A stretch of 64,000 nucleotides of DNA, taken from Ramazzottius varieornatus (lineage: Eukaryota; Tardigrada; Eutardigrada; Parachela; Ramazzottiidae). The stretch is from contig BDGG01000014.1 of assembly GCA_001949185.1 (NCBI GenBank), positions 814,504-878,503 on the forward strand, in the 5' to 3' direction. Below are positions 53,877 to 64,000 of this stretch, in pieces. Position numbers and translations under genes: made by a program. Under the pieces are notes generated by a model, which worked only from the letters and a program-made list of their open reading frames with translations, had not been told where the DNA came from and made no database searches. Each line of letters begins with the position of its first letter. Positions within the stretch are counted from its first letter, which is position 1.

Positions 53877-55810
53877 GAAGTACAGCCCCGGTCCGGCTTT
53901 ACTGCCTGTTCAATCCCCTCCAGGGGTGCAGTCTAGACCAATACCTCTGACGCTCCTCAGAGATAGGACGGCGAGAAGGTGCGTTGCCACCCACCAGCCA
54001 TAACACCGAGTGGTAATATGCACCTGAACTCCGACGGAGCCTGCGTGGTATTTTCAAGAAAGCTTAAAGTCACTCGGTGGGCACCATGGCCCTGATCTCG
54101 AGGCCGCATTCCTTCCGGCTGCTTTGGTGCTCGTCGGTACTACACTTGACTCCAAGGTACGTAAGCTCGACGCGAGGATAAGGTTAGATGAAGACCGCTA
54201 TGCCGCAACCAAAGAAGATGTTTCATCAAGGCTGGGCGAATCGTTCTTCTGAAGCCATTCTTGAAGAAAAGACTTCAACAAGGAACTCTGGTGCTGATAC
54301 TTTCAATTGCCAGTGGCGGATTTATGGAACGCACAGTTGAGAGCGAACGGCGATGGTAGGGCGGGCGCAAATGCGCCGGGCTTCTCTACGGATAAGGGAC
54401 TTGAAAAACACAAAGATAATTTATATATATAGAAGGTTCATGAGTTCAAAAGCTGTGTTCACCAGAAATTCTGTGGTCGATCGATCACCAGCCGGATTTC
54501 GAAAACTTTTGTTTTCTCCACCGCGGTTCTACTTCTGATGAGAGTTAGCTTTCATTCTGTATTCCCTTCGGACTCTAGTTGTTATTTGTCGGAACGCTAG
54601 AACATCATCTAACCCGAAGAATCGAAAAAAAAAATTTCCACCATCGGCGCGGATAACGTGAGAATACATATGTGTCAGGTTGCAAGGAATGACTAGTCCG
54701 TTTTTTTAAGGGGGGGAGGATGGTTTCGGAATTTTTTTGTGACTTCACCGTTGACTTCTTGATCACAAAGGGAATTCTAAACCATACCTAAGCTGTTCTA
54801 GTTTTTCTGACCCACAGGGGAATGCCTTACGATCAGAGTGGTAAGAGAAAACTGGGGCAGTAGTAGTCGCAAGAAGTTTTTGCTTACATCAGTTTCTTTG
54901 TTTTATTTTGTGGACGAACGCATTCCAACGGAAGAAACGGTTGGAGTACCTGAACGCCCGAACATTGTAACATCTAGCCGTTGCCAGAAAGCTTCTGATT
55001 CCAGCTTGCACAATTTCCGAAAAACATTTCCCGAGAAAGTCCCCCAGGAAATCCGGCCAGTACACTGCGCTACTTTACTGAGGTTAGCGAGTTGATTTTT
55101 TCACCTTCCTGACTTATTGAAAGGTGCTAACAGTGATATCAGTAATTAACCCAAACTGTTAGATAACTATAGGCGGAGCCAAGTCTGGATCGAATTCTCC
55201 ACGATTTCACGAAAGCCAGTTTTTCATCTGCGAGCCTTATCGTCGTCCTCCCCTGATCATCACCTCAACCGAACTGTTTTGCAACAGTTGTAACCGGCCA
55301 TTTGAGGGGCTTGGTCTGAGGCATTATCTGCCATGTTTCGCAGATTTTTGAAAGCGCGGGCTTGGACAACAGAACCAGTTTGGGTTTTGAAACATGAGCT
55401 CGACAAAATTTCAGCGCTGACATAAATATTCTTGACGAGTTCCAGCAGCAACAGATCAGAGTGCTAAAAAGTAGATCTTAGGGAAAAAACCTGTTATTGT
55501 ATTGCTGAGAAAAAATGGGAGAGATATCTCAGTTCACTCTGGAGAAAAATAGCTTCAAAAGTCGAGGGTGGAGAAAACGGACAAATTATACCTTGCAACC
55601 TGATAACATCACAAAATGCGCGAGTTTACGAAAAAAATCGAGAAAACTTTTTCGCGTTTCTCGAAAAATTATTATTCGTTCTGTCTGAGTGTCAGGTACC
55701 TTACGTCTTGAGGATAGCGGTTAGAAGAGATGATCTGTCTTCTAAAAGCGTGCTCTGAAGAAAAGCACCTCCAGGTGGTCCGTGCCTTAAAACTGATCGA
55801 ACCTCTAACA

Positions 55811-56350
55811 GCGGGATTATGACCGTCCTCACCTCTTTTTGATCGAACTGTCCTGGTGGAACGATAGAGAAGAGCCCTTTCTAGGGTCTGAGCCAGGTAG
55901 CTAAATCCCGTGACGATCCTGAATTGATCAACAGGACCCGGAATTGTAGGATCTAAACTACTACAGTGACGTAAAGATCTCTGATTGGGAATCTGACTGA
56001 ACAAATTGCAACTGATTCGACCATGCGGTGGTCAGCTGTTTCGACAGATCGGGCTGGATGCCTTGCTATCACGCATTGTCAGCGTGTTTTGGTGCACTGT
56101 TCGATGTGTCTGCTGATCAGCTGAGCAATTTGTCGATATGTCTCGAATGAACATTCCCAATCAAGACGCTTTTCGTCACTGCAGCCTGCTGAAGCGGCCA
56201 ATGGACTTACACTTCAGAGTTCTGTAGATTAATCAAGGATCGTCGCGGGATTTAGCTACCTGGCTCAGATCCTATTAATAGAAAGGCTCTTCTCAGTCGT
56301 TCCGCCAGGACAGTTTGATCAAGAAGAGGTGGGGACAGGCATAACCCCAG
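55811..56350. mobile_element. Inverted-repeat (MITE-like) element, second family member
   Basis: About 540 bp. The left arm starts GCGGGATTATGACCGTCC and the right arm ends GGACAGGCATAACCCCA. Inside both arms lie GAACTGTCCTGG/CAAACTGTCCTGG, GAACGAT..GAGAAGAG, TCTGAGCCAGGTAGCTAAAT and CGTGACGATCC/CGCGACGATCC. The arm block GAGCCAGGTAGCTA and its neighbours also occur in the element at 18424-18773, so the two are related. No ORF. Confidence 0.7.
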
Positions 56351-59300
56351 TATATGTTGTAGTCTCGGCAAAGCAGAGATTTGCCTTGTGACGTTATCAA
56401 CGGGGGGTAGAAGGCACAGCCTGGGAATCCCCGACCCCCAACCCGGGTCCCACCCTTTAGAAAAGACACGGAAAATGGCGTTTAGGTCTTTCTATCAACT
56501 CAGTTCGATACAGAATACCTGTAGAAGAGGGACAGACGGTGTCTCGCCGCTGGCTCGAATGTGAAGACGAACAAGAAATATTTGTAACAAGTACGATGGA
56601 TTTACGAAGCCATTACTGGCTTGTGTGTCGTTCGAATAAGCTAGTCGCGCTCATTCCATAGTAGTTGGACGGTTACGCTTTAGGATGAAGACTGAAAAGA
56701 ACTGCAAACGGCGTTTGGACAACTCAACTTAAGACTCGTGAAGCTTCAAAGTTCAAGGATACGCTTTCCGCCTGATCTTGAACGAAATTCGGAGCGGAAT
56801 TCCGAATCCCGTTTCGTTCCTAATTTCCGTTTTCCAAAACGGCCAAATTAAAGATCGGAATTCAAAACTGCAGTACGGAACGCGTAAAACCAGTCGGAAG
56901 CTCGGCTTGGCCCCCGCTGACAATGGATGATCTCCCAAATGACGCATGCTTTCAGCCACTTACATTTAAAATCTGCTGCACTTGGTAAAACCTACCCGCC
57001 GAGTTCGTTTGCCGAGCTCCCACACAGTCCGTGAGCTCGCAAACAGATTTCCGTGAGGGGGGACTGCTTCAGCTGGTTATCCTTTCGCATCCACTGGAGC
57101 GTAGTGCCTGCGTCTTTTCTCAGAGATAAAGGTTCGAAAGAAAGAATGTTTTGGTAAATAGTCAACACAGATACTCAGAACGCGCACAGCAAAAGATGAA
57201 GTCACTGCAATCAAAAATCTTTTCAAATACCACCCGCTTCGCAGCTCAGTAGTGGTGCCGTCCCATCAGTCGCACCTGAGTCTTCGCGAATTCGCCTCCT
57301 CAATCAGTCTGGTAAAGTCAAAACTAGACCCGAACAAAGGTGATGTGGAAAACCGAGTATTATACTGATTCTGGTTCGAAAGTAGCGACTCTTGATTGAT
57401 TCAAAGCGGCCACCGTTGCACAAAGTGCGGATCAGTTCTTGCTCATCCCGCCACCGGTGAAGATCAGCAGATACAGTCTCTGCGTCCCATCAGTACGACC
57501 CTGTAGGAGGTCGTGTGCGTAAACAAAGCCACGGTACAAGCGTGCGGCTCGTCTAGTCAGTCAACGTATACTTACGCTCAAAACGGATATGTTTCGTGGT
57601 CAGATAGTCAATGACTACAACAGCAGCCGATTTTTACTGTCAAGATGGCTGAAATGTGGTTACTACTGCATCGACATCCATTTTATGCTGATTACAAATT
57701 ATTTCCCGTTTGCTTAATCTGTACGGCTGTAGAATTGCAGGTCAACACCAGACCGCGCAGCAACACCAAGCGCGACTGGTGCGCCGGGAAAGCCGCCCTA
57801 CCCAAGTGTTATGATGCGATGAAGTTAGTCACGACGTTAGTCACCAAATAGTTAACATTAGCCACCATGTTAGCTACGCTTTTCGCCACTCTATCTCAGA
57901 CAATTTTCGTGACGCATTCATCAACGTAAATACCGTTGACTGTGCATTGATCCTACGTTTTACCATGCGTGCCCCTAGCTACCACGTGCCCGTTATCCAC
58001 CGCCGAAGTTTGCAGTCCAGCATCCCTGTAGAACACCAAGGCGATCAGTACGTGGTGAAAAGGATAATCAACGACAAAAGGAAAAATGATAGTTGTGATT
58101 TTTGCGGTCCACTGGTAAAACAACGGCCTTGAAGTCGACACCTGGAAGACTGAAGAGACTCTAGGCTGCTGCAAGCGAGCGATCCTCAATTTTCCGATGC
58201 GTAAATCAATACGCAACGAGTGCAACTTCAGATACAAGTGCGTCGATCAGTCATTTCGGTCTTGAACTGGCGGCCACAAAGTTGGATAGGTTCGGGGTAA
58301 TTCACTGGCAGACATTTCGGAAAACTGTTTGGCGATCGAGGCAGCTGATTTCGCTTACACGGATAGATCTTTAACTCCCATATCGCGCGCACGGGTTTTA
58401 AGGGAAAGGATCATGGCATGTTAACCATGCGATTTTGAAAAGTCGATACATGAAGAAAGCGTTTTTGCATATCGGGAAGGCTGAAAGAAAAGGTGGTCGA
58501 AATGATCAACTGGTCCTCGGTTTTTTTCTGAGTCCATCTGCGACAGAACGCACAACAAAAACCTCCATCCCCAGTACGGCAGTTCTGATCGTGCGAGCTA
58601 ATTTTTAATCTACGTTTCTACTTCTGGCGAGTGTTCAGGCTACCGATTAGCGCTGGTTTCATGTGCCGTTTTCTGCTTCGGATCTGCTGAATGTAAATCA
58701 CAACCACCTTCAGCAAGTCTCAGTTTGTGCTGCGTTCACTGATCAGGATGTTGGCTGTACCGTCCTACTCGCCTGTATTTGACTACTTGTCATATTTGTC
58801 ATGAAGCAGCCATCCGCATTTCGTGTCCGCGTGTGTGTACGGCAGCGCATCCAAAGTGAACATCACCACTGGCTTGATTGTTTACTTTCGGGTCAGCCGC
58901 GTACATCACGCGGTAGCTCAAGGTTGATGAGTTGAAGTTTGGTGTGCCTCGTGAAGGACGCTTGACCAATCTGCGTTGACGGAATGGTCAAGTTTTGTGT
59001 CCTGATGACCATCAGTCAGGGGGTCGGAGCCAGGTGACCACCTGAAGTTGACTACGCCCTGGACCCTCCGTTGGACTTCCATTCAGGCAAATCCCTGCGG
59101 CAAAGCTAGCATTTGCCCGGTGGTTTGAACTCCCCATAAAAACAATATTTACTTGTGACTGGGGACGTTTCGTTACGAAAGTCTGATTGGTCTCAAACGT
59201 AATTGTCAAGCGTCACCACACGTCTGATGGGTGACTGTAGAAGCGTAGATTTATGAAACCATGGCTGTTAACGAAAACACATACTGTACAGCGAGTTAAC

Positions 59301-59830
59301 AATAATGACTAATAACCAGTCGACACTCCCGTAAACATAAACGTAAACAATTTGCCAGCAAAAGAACGCTAGACTATCTCTTTACCCACATTTAAAACGT
59401 AAAACACTTCCTGAAGCACACGGGAAAAGGGACAGATACCCAAAACAGATGCAGCATTACGTACCGCGCTGGATGTCATTTCTCACTCGCTGCCACCAGC
59501 ATTGCATCAGTCTCTTTCACCTGTGTGATCGGACAACTTCCACTACCTTTGAGGAGATTTATCTTTGGGGAAGCAGGTCCGAACATTCCATACGTCTCAA
59601 AGCCAACGAGATAGAAGAAATAGTTACCTCGCGATCTCTTACTTCGTGCGCTTTAGTTCTTCTGCTCTGTTGATTGCGTATCCGGCGTTCTGCGATAATT
59701 CGTCCACGTAGGTCTGGCATAGGGTGTTCACAGAAGTCCCATCCCACACCAGAGCCTTACCTGCTATCCAGAAGGTTTGATACAGCACATCAAAAAATGG
59801 ACGAACTAATGTATGTGGAAGAAACTTGGT

Positions 59831-60013
59831 GTACGCGCACGATGGGAAATTATGAGACAGTAAAAATTATGGGACAGGTTCTTTTGCTACGGCGGTACGG
59901 AAGCACTTACGCACGCGACCGATTCGCAGTTATACACTTTTCGACAGTTTTCTGCGGTTAAATGTCCATTTTGCCGTCCTTTCCGCCTGTCCAATTTCCC
60001 ATCGCGTATGTAC
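59831..60013 (-). mobile_element. MITE-like element, ATGGGCCAGTAAAAATTA family, copy 2
   Basis: 183 bp with terminal inverted repeats: GTACGCGCACGATGGGAAAT at the left and the complement of ATTTCCCATCGCGTATGTAC at the right. It aligns end to end with 26488-26672 in the opposite direction. No coding capacity. Confidence 0.65.
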
Positions 60014-60207
60014 CAATGTATGTAAAGTTCTGTAAGGAAGGGGAATAGCCGGACACCGCCGACAGTCCAGGTTGAAAATCATAGTCACCGTCTAACTAAG
60101 CGGCGGAAAGTGAAGCGAAGCCTGGTGATTTAGATAGTACACGTAAGAATACTTTGCAAAGCAAAATCAAGAACAAATTGGCAACTGGTTTTTCTGTCGT
60201 GCTCAAG

Positions 60208-61559
60208 CTAAGTACAGTGAAACAGCCCCTTGGCCGACTGTCGCAACTGGTCAAGCGAAAAGTACAGTACGATCGGATTCATCCAGGAAAGAGTGTAACT
60301 AAGAGCGCTCTGGGCAGTGAAAAAAGCGAAATTCCAGTAGTTTATATAGTAGACTAATAAGTAGAAGACGTTGTTAGGCGTCCAGCAGACCAGCGCGGCA
60401 AGGGTCAGAAAGGTCAGTGTTCGGTTGTAAGAGTTAGCCCGTCGGTCGCCAATGTTTGGCGCTGATCTGGGACCAGTCCGTTGCCCAGCCACCGAGTTAG
60501 CTGTCGCAGGCGTCGACGGTATCACTGCGGCTGAAACCAAAGGCTTATCCAGCAAGTCACTTATCGCATCTATAAAGCCAATAGTGACCCACTACTGTTC
60601 CACCCTTGGAGACGTGCTACCGGCTTTAATGGTTTCAGTTTAACACCTGACACCCACTCACCAATTAGCATGCCAAGCCAGCAACCAGAAATACTTTTCG
60701 CGAAAACTGAGCAAACATTTCGTGTTATAACTTTCGTAGTCAACTAATCAAGCCCAAGCTGGGCGGCTATGTTTCGGCATGGCTAGCAGGATTGGTATCA
60801 TCGGTAAATTTGTCCGACACCAGGGAATCAGGTAACACATCTCGAAGAGTGGGGTAATACTGTCGTCTTACATGGAATAACGGCCATCATTCCCACACGA
60901 TTTCGTTGCCATCGTTGTACTCGCAATCTGTATAATTTCATAAAGATAGCAGGATATAGTACTAGAATGAAGACCCAGGGGACGTTGAAACCAATAATAC
61001 TGGATACAACGACTAGACCGGGCTTGGACGCGAGGTTCAAGATGCACTGTGTGTCGCCTGGGGTAGGACTGACGCGCCCGACAATAACCGAAGGTAGCTG
61101 TATGGCGTGGACGAAAAGCCACATCGCGGCCACAATTCCGCAAGCCGCCTTGCGAGTATGAACGTTGCGGTAGTGCACGGGGAAAAAAGCAGCCCAAAAG
61201 CGGTTCAGAGTAATCATCGCATGACTGTACCGCACTCCCGACTGGAACACCGAATCGAAGTAGGAGAACGCGAAACACAGGGGATCCCCAAACGGCCAGA
61301 AGCCGTAGAAGCTGCGAACAAAATTCCCTGGTAGCGCAGTCAGTGCCAGAAGTACCTCAGAGACTGTTAGCTGCACTACGTAGACCATGAAGGAGTTTAC
61401 AGCCTGCCTGGCATGGAGTAATGCTATCAAGATCGTAGAATTGAAAACAAAGGTGGCGATATCGGATGCCAGAGCGTAGTACGTTGTAAAGTGAATAAAA
61501 TGTGACGGCGAGTCGCTGCCTTCTGACAGTGACTGAGTCGAATTGTTGGACGAATTCAT
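60208..61559 (-). CDS. Orphan class A GPCR with NRF in place of DRY
   Basis: Exons 61559-60872 and 60530-60208 (phase 1) give 336 residues. The N-terminus is short and has three N-glycosylation motifs (MNSSNNSTQ). TM1 and TM2 are around IATFVFNSTILIALLHA and FMVYVVQLTVSEVLLALTAL, and TM3 ends ITLNRFWAAFFPVHYRN, with Asn-Arg-Phe at the DRY position. TM5 reads IIGFNVPWVFILVLYPAIFM, TM6 LTLAALVCWTPNNVFYLLVY, and TM7 LSWMNPIVLYFS (NPxxxY-like). The Cys pair LCFAFSYF and TQCILN should form the TM3-ECL2 disulphide. The ligand is unknown. An in-frame upstream extension to 61754 exists but is not like a receptor start; the ATG at 61559 fits best. A broken copy lies 6.5 kb away at 53195-53876, which marks a local duplication. 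Confidence 0.82.
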
Positions 61560-62091
61560 CGTGATTTTTGGATCAAATGCAGGATGAAGAAAACTCGGTA
61601 GCGCGCAGCTGCTATTGGAGAGAATCGTGCATGCCGGTTTTCGAAAGGTGAGCGGCTGCTTGATGTGACAGATGATCAAATAGACTACGGAAATGCATTC
61701 GGGAAATGTGATGAAGTTCAAAGTCCAGAGATATTCGCACGAAAAAGTAGGCAATACGAATCATCTCAAAAAATTTAATATGAATTATGGGTTCCCGAAA
61801 ATGAGCTGCTTGAAAGGGCGCCAGCGCTCCTTGCCATCTTATACGGCTTGCTCTTGGATGAGTCAACACCCTGAGCTTCCCGACGTATTATGATTAATTA
61901 ACTTCGATGACGCTGACCTTTCTATAAGCCTTCTTCTATCTGTAGGTATTGTCCAACGCCACAGTGCAAAAGGTGCAGCTATGTTCCATGCGGAAAAAAT
62001 ACTCGTTTCGTGGGGGGTTATACTGATTCACTAATGACACAATGGCAGAAACGATGTTATAACGAGGGGTGGCATAAAATTATCGAAATGG

Positions 62092-63179
62092 CTGCGCGGG
62101 AAAGATCTCTCCCGCGGAGTGTTCTAACTATGGGGAGCGATCGCCCCCGCAAAGTAATTTGAGACCATATAGGCTATGCAGGAGAGATTGAAACCAGTGC
62201 TTTATTGAATCCTATGAAGCTTGCTCTCTATTGAATTTTCTCAAAACCAAGCTTTATTCACCTAACGCTTCTTACGTCACAGCCTGGGCACTGTCGCAGC
62301 TGGTCAGTTAGTTGGCGAAGCTTTACTGTAGTTCCTTCAACAAAAACACCCCCAAGTTTTCAGATACGGTCGTAGCATTAAGAAGTCAAAACTAGCGGTT
62401 CCTGGGTCCGAATCGCAGGCCACTGCTACGGCCATTGCAGTTGCGTGGATCCTCAGTCTACAGTATCTTGATTACAGTATCCTCAGTCTCTTGACTTTTG
62501 ACATTGCTCCTGATGTATCTTCAAGATGCTTCCTTGCTTTCTTCCCATGAGGTGTCCTAATAGTCGGAGGATCTCATCGGTCATCTTGTGGCCCAGGGTA
62601 CAATGATAATGTATCCATCTTTCCCTGCAGACTAACGATTGCCAATTAGCATGTATATGGACAACCTGTACCATTGGCCAAAGGACGTGAGGACATGGCA
62701 AATCGAACAATCAAAGCGAAGGTGGAGTTCGGGGCGGCATTGCAATCAAGAGATTTGATCGGCTTTACTGGAAAGCAGTCTCTGAAATGTAAATCACCCC
62801 ATCACTCACCCTGTAGCCTCGACTCATCCCAAACTCCCTGACTGAACATAGTGGCAGATGAAGCTATAGATATCACAGAAGAGATCACAGAAAAACTCCC
62901 GGTATCACAAAGGAGCACCTTTTACGCCTGAAACAGCTGACTGAAACGGAAACATTGATCAAGGCTTTTGATTGCCGTCACGTCACGTCACACTGTCAGT
63001 TTTGATTGTTTGATTTGCCATGTTCTCACGTTCCTTTCGCCAATGGTACAGCAACCTCAACCGTCATTACGAAAACACTGATTTCTCCCGCATAGCCTAT
63101 ACAGTGTCAAATAACGTTGCGGGAGCGATCTCTCTCGCGCAGTCAAGGCACTCCGCAGGGGAGAATCTCTCCCGCGAAG
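62092..63179. mobile_element. 1.1 kb element with about 95-bp terminal inverted repeats
   Basis: Left arm 62092-62187 and right arm about 63081-63179 are inverted copies. Shared pieces read from the outside are GCGGGA(A/G)AGAT, GCGGAGTG, GAGCGATC/GAGATCGC, CCCGCAA and TATAGGCTATGC. The interior has no ORF of note (the longest is 75 codons at 62483-62710, minus), so it is a non-autonomous DNA transposon or similar. Target duplications were not resolved. Confidence 0.65.
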
Positions 63180-63470
63180 ACCTCACCTAAATCTATTTGC
63201 TGAATAGTTTATTATCAATCTGATCAAAACACTTGGAGACGAACCACACCTTCAAAAGAGCTGCGTCGACCCACAGCAGGGGCCTAGTGCGGAAAAGATA
63301 AAGCAAAAATGCAACAAGTGGTATGAGACCAGGACTGAGACATAATGCCCCCACATATGATGGCCGAGTGGGCGGAAACATGAATATGGATAGCTTGCTG
63401 AATACAGACACGCAGATAAGACGCCAACTTTTGCCAAGTGGATAGTTTCGTTGTTTGGTTGTCAAGTTAG

Positions 63471-64000
63471 TTATTGGTAACTGTCGATCAGTTGTGTCAG
63501 GCTCTGGAAACTGCTCGACGAGGATCCTCCTGTCTTCCAAGCTAGCCGTAATTTTTCTTTGACGGTCAGTGCCCCGTTTCCTTTGGTCTGCGCCATCTCG
63601 ATCATTTGCAGTATCTCGTCCTCCAACACGACCCGACCACTGGACAGGTGGGCGTCGCGGATGATGACGCCAGCTTTGTTCCTTTCGACCAGTTCCGCAT
63701 TGACCAGTTGATCGCCAAACTGCGACCAGCAAACAATGGGCTTGCCTTCGCTCAAGGCTTCGACCGTGCTGTTCCATCCGCAGTGACTAACGAACAGCCC
63801 GATGCTCTCATGGGAGAGGACCATCTTTTGGGGTACCCATGAGACGACCAAAAGCCTCTTGTCCGTCGCGACACTTGCTTCAAGGTCAAACTGCGCCAGT
63901 GACATGAGCTCTTCGGAAAGATGAATGTGATAATCCGTGCGCAACGACCAAACAACTGGCTGGTTCAGTCGTACGAGCGCCTGACTGAGTTCCTTCAGTT
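63471..64000 (-). CDS. UDP-glycosyltransferase with a plant-type PSPG box (3' part)
   Basis: GT1-family enzyme that transfers sugar from a UDP-sugar to small lipophilic acceptors. Only the C-terminal 175 or so residues are in the window; the 5' part lies beyond 64000 on the minus strand. The nucleotide-sugar site reads WVPQKMVLSHESIGLFVSHC, then GWNSTVEALSEGKPIVCW and FGDQLVNAELVE, i.e. the HCGWNS and DQ-x-N-A pattern of plant and some bacterial or fungal enzymes. Animal UGTs usually have HGG in that place. The protein ends ...LTQLIDSYQ with no membrane anchor or dilysine tail, again unlike ER-bound animal UGTs. Transfer from another kingdom is possible. Confidence 0.85.
   Translation of the reverse strand, partial: LKELSQALVRLNQPVVWSLRTDYHIHLSEELMSLAQFDLEASVATDKRLLVVSWVPQKMVLSHESIGLFVSHCGWNSTVEALSEGKPIVCWSQFGDQLVNAELVERNKAGVIIRDAHLSSGRVVLEDEILQMIEMAQTKGNGALTVKEKLRLAWKTGGSSSSSFQSLTQLIDSYQ

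Larger units (their letters stand above)
53877..60207. other. Gene-free stretch with transposon remnants
   Basis: No intact gene seen. It contains the inverted-repeat elements listed separately (55811-56350 and 59831-60013). A possible scrap of reverse transcriptase on the minus strand at about 54080-54175 (ELTYLGVKC) is too short to name. The remainder is unremarkable. Confidence 0.45.

Noticed and set aside
54080-54175. Possible reverse-transcriptase scrap on the minus strand (ELTYLGVKC, EIRAMV)
   Set aside because: About 30 residues only, with no further RT motifs nearby; not enough to call a retrotransposon.
63193-63777. 194-codon minus-strand frame overlapping the glycosyltransferase
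   Set aside because: It is a shifted frame of the enzyme's exon plus 3' flank. The PSPG box is read in the other frame.

Overview
This is a stretch of an animal nuclear genome. Genes are split by short introns (mostly 50 to 300 bp) with ordinary GT-AG borders, and they encode animal families: a mitochondrial m-AAA protease, an SRP subunit, secretin-type and rhodopsin-type GPCRs, a receptor tyrosine kinase, a Ly6 protein and an SLC17 transporter. Compact introns, lineage-specific orphan GPCRs and a bacterial-type glycosidase that now carries introns suggest an ecdysozoan invertebrate. A tardigrade is my best guess, but that is inference. All exon models below were built by hand by matching reading frame, splice phase and family similarity. 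No transcript data were used.

Left part (1-13300). After about 2.9 kb with no gene I trust comes a paraplegin (SPG7-type) m-AAA protease on the minus strand (11 exons). Next, also on the minus strand, is an ATF4/5-like bZIP factor with an upstream ORF. It stands head to head, over about 0.8 kb, with the plus-strand gene for the SRP subunit SRP72, which here is much shorter than usual. Mitochondrial quality control, stress transcription and secretion thus sit side by side, which may or may not mean anything.

Middle part (13300-36700). In order: a TMEM121-like membrane protein (+), an orphan class A GPCR (+), a secreted or GPI-anchored Ly6 protein (+), a receptor tyrosine kinase with two CUB domains (+), a DHRS11-like short-chain dehydrogenase that lacks the catalytic tyrosine (-), an assembly gap inside a large palindrome, a BglX-type GH3 beta-glucosidase (+), a Tctex1-type dynein light chain (-), an unrecognised 309-residue protein (-), two weak small ORFs (+), and a divergent 7TM receptor (-).

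Right part (36700-64000). A nine-exon class B1 GPCR (-) is followed by about 8 kb without a recognisable gene, an SLC17/sialin-type transporter (+), a 7.7 kb repeat-rich stretch that holds a decayed GPCR copy, the intact GPCR most like that copy (-), a 1.1 kb inverted-repeat element, and at the edge the 3' part of a glycosyltransferase with a plant-type PSPG signature (-).

Several families of short inverted-repeat elements are scattered through introns and intergenic DNA. I saw no rRNA, tRNA or CRISPR array.
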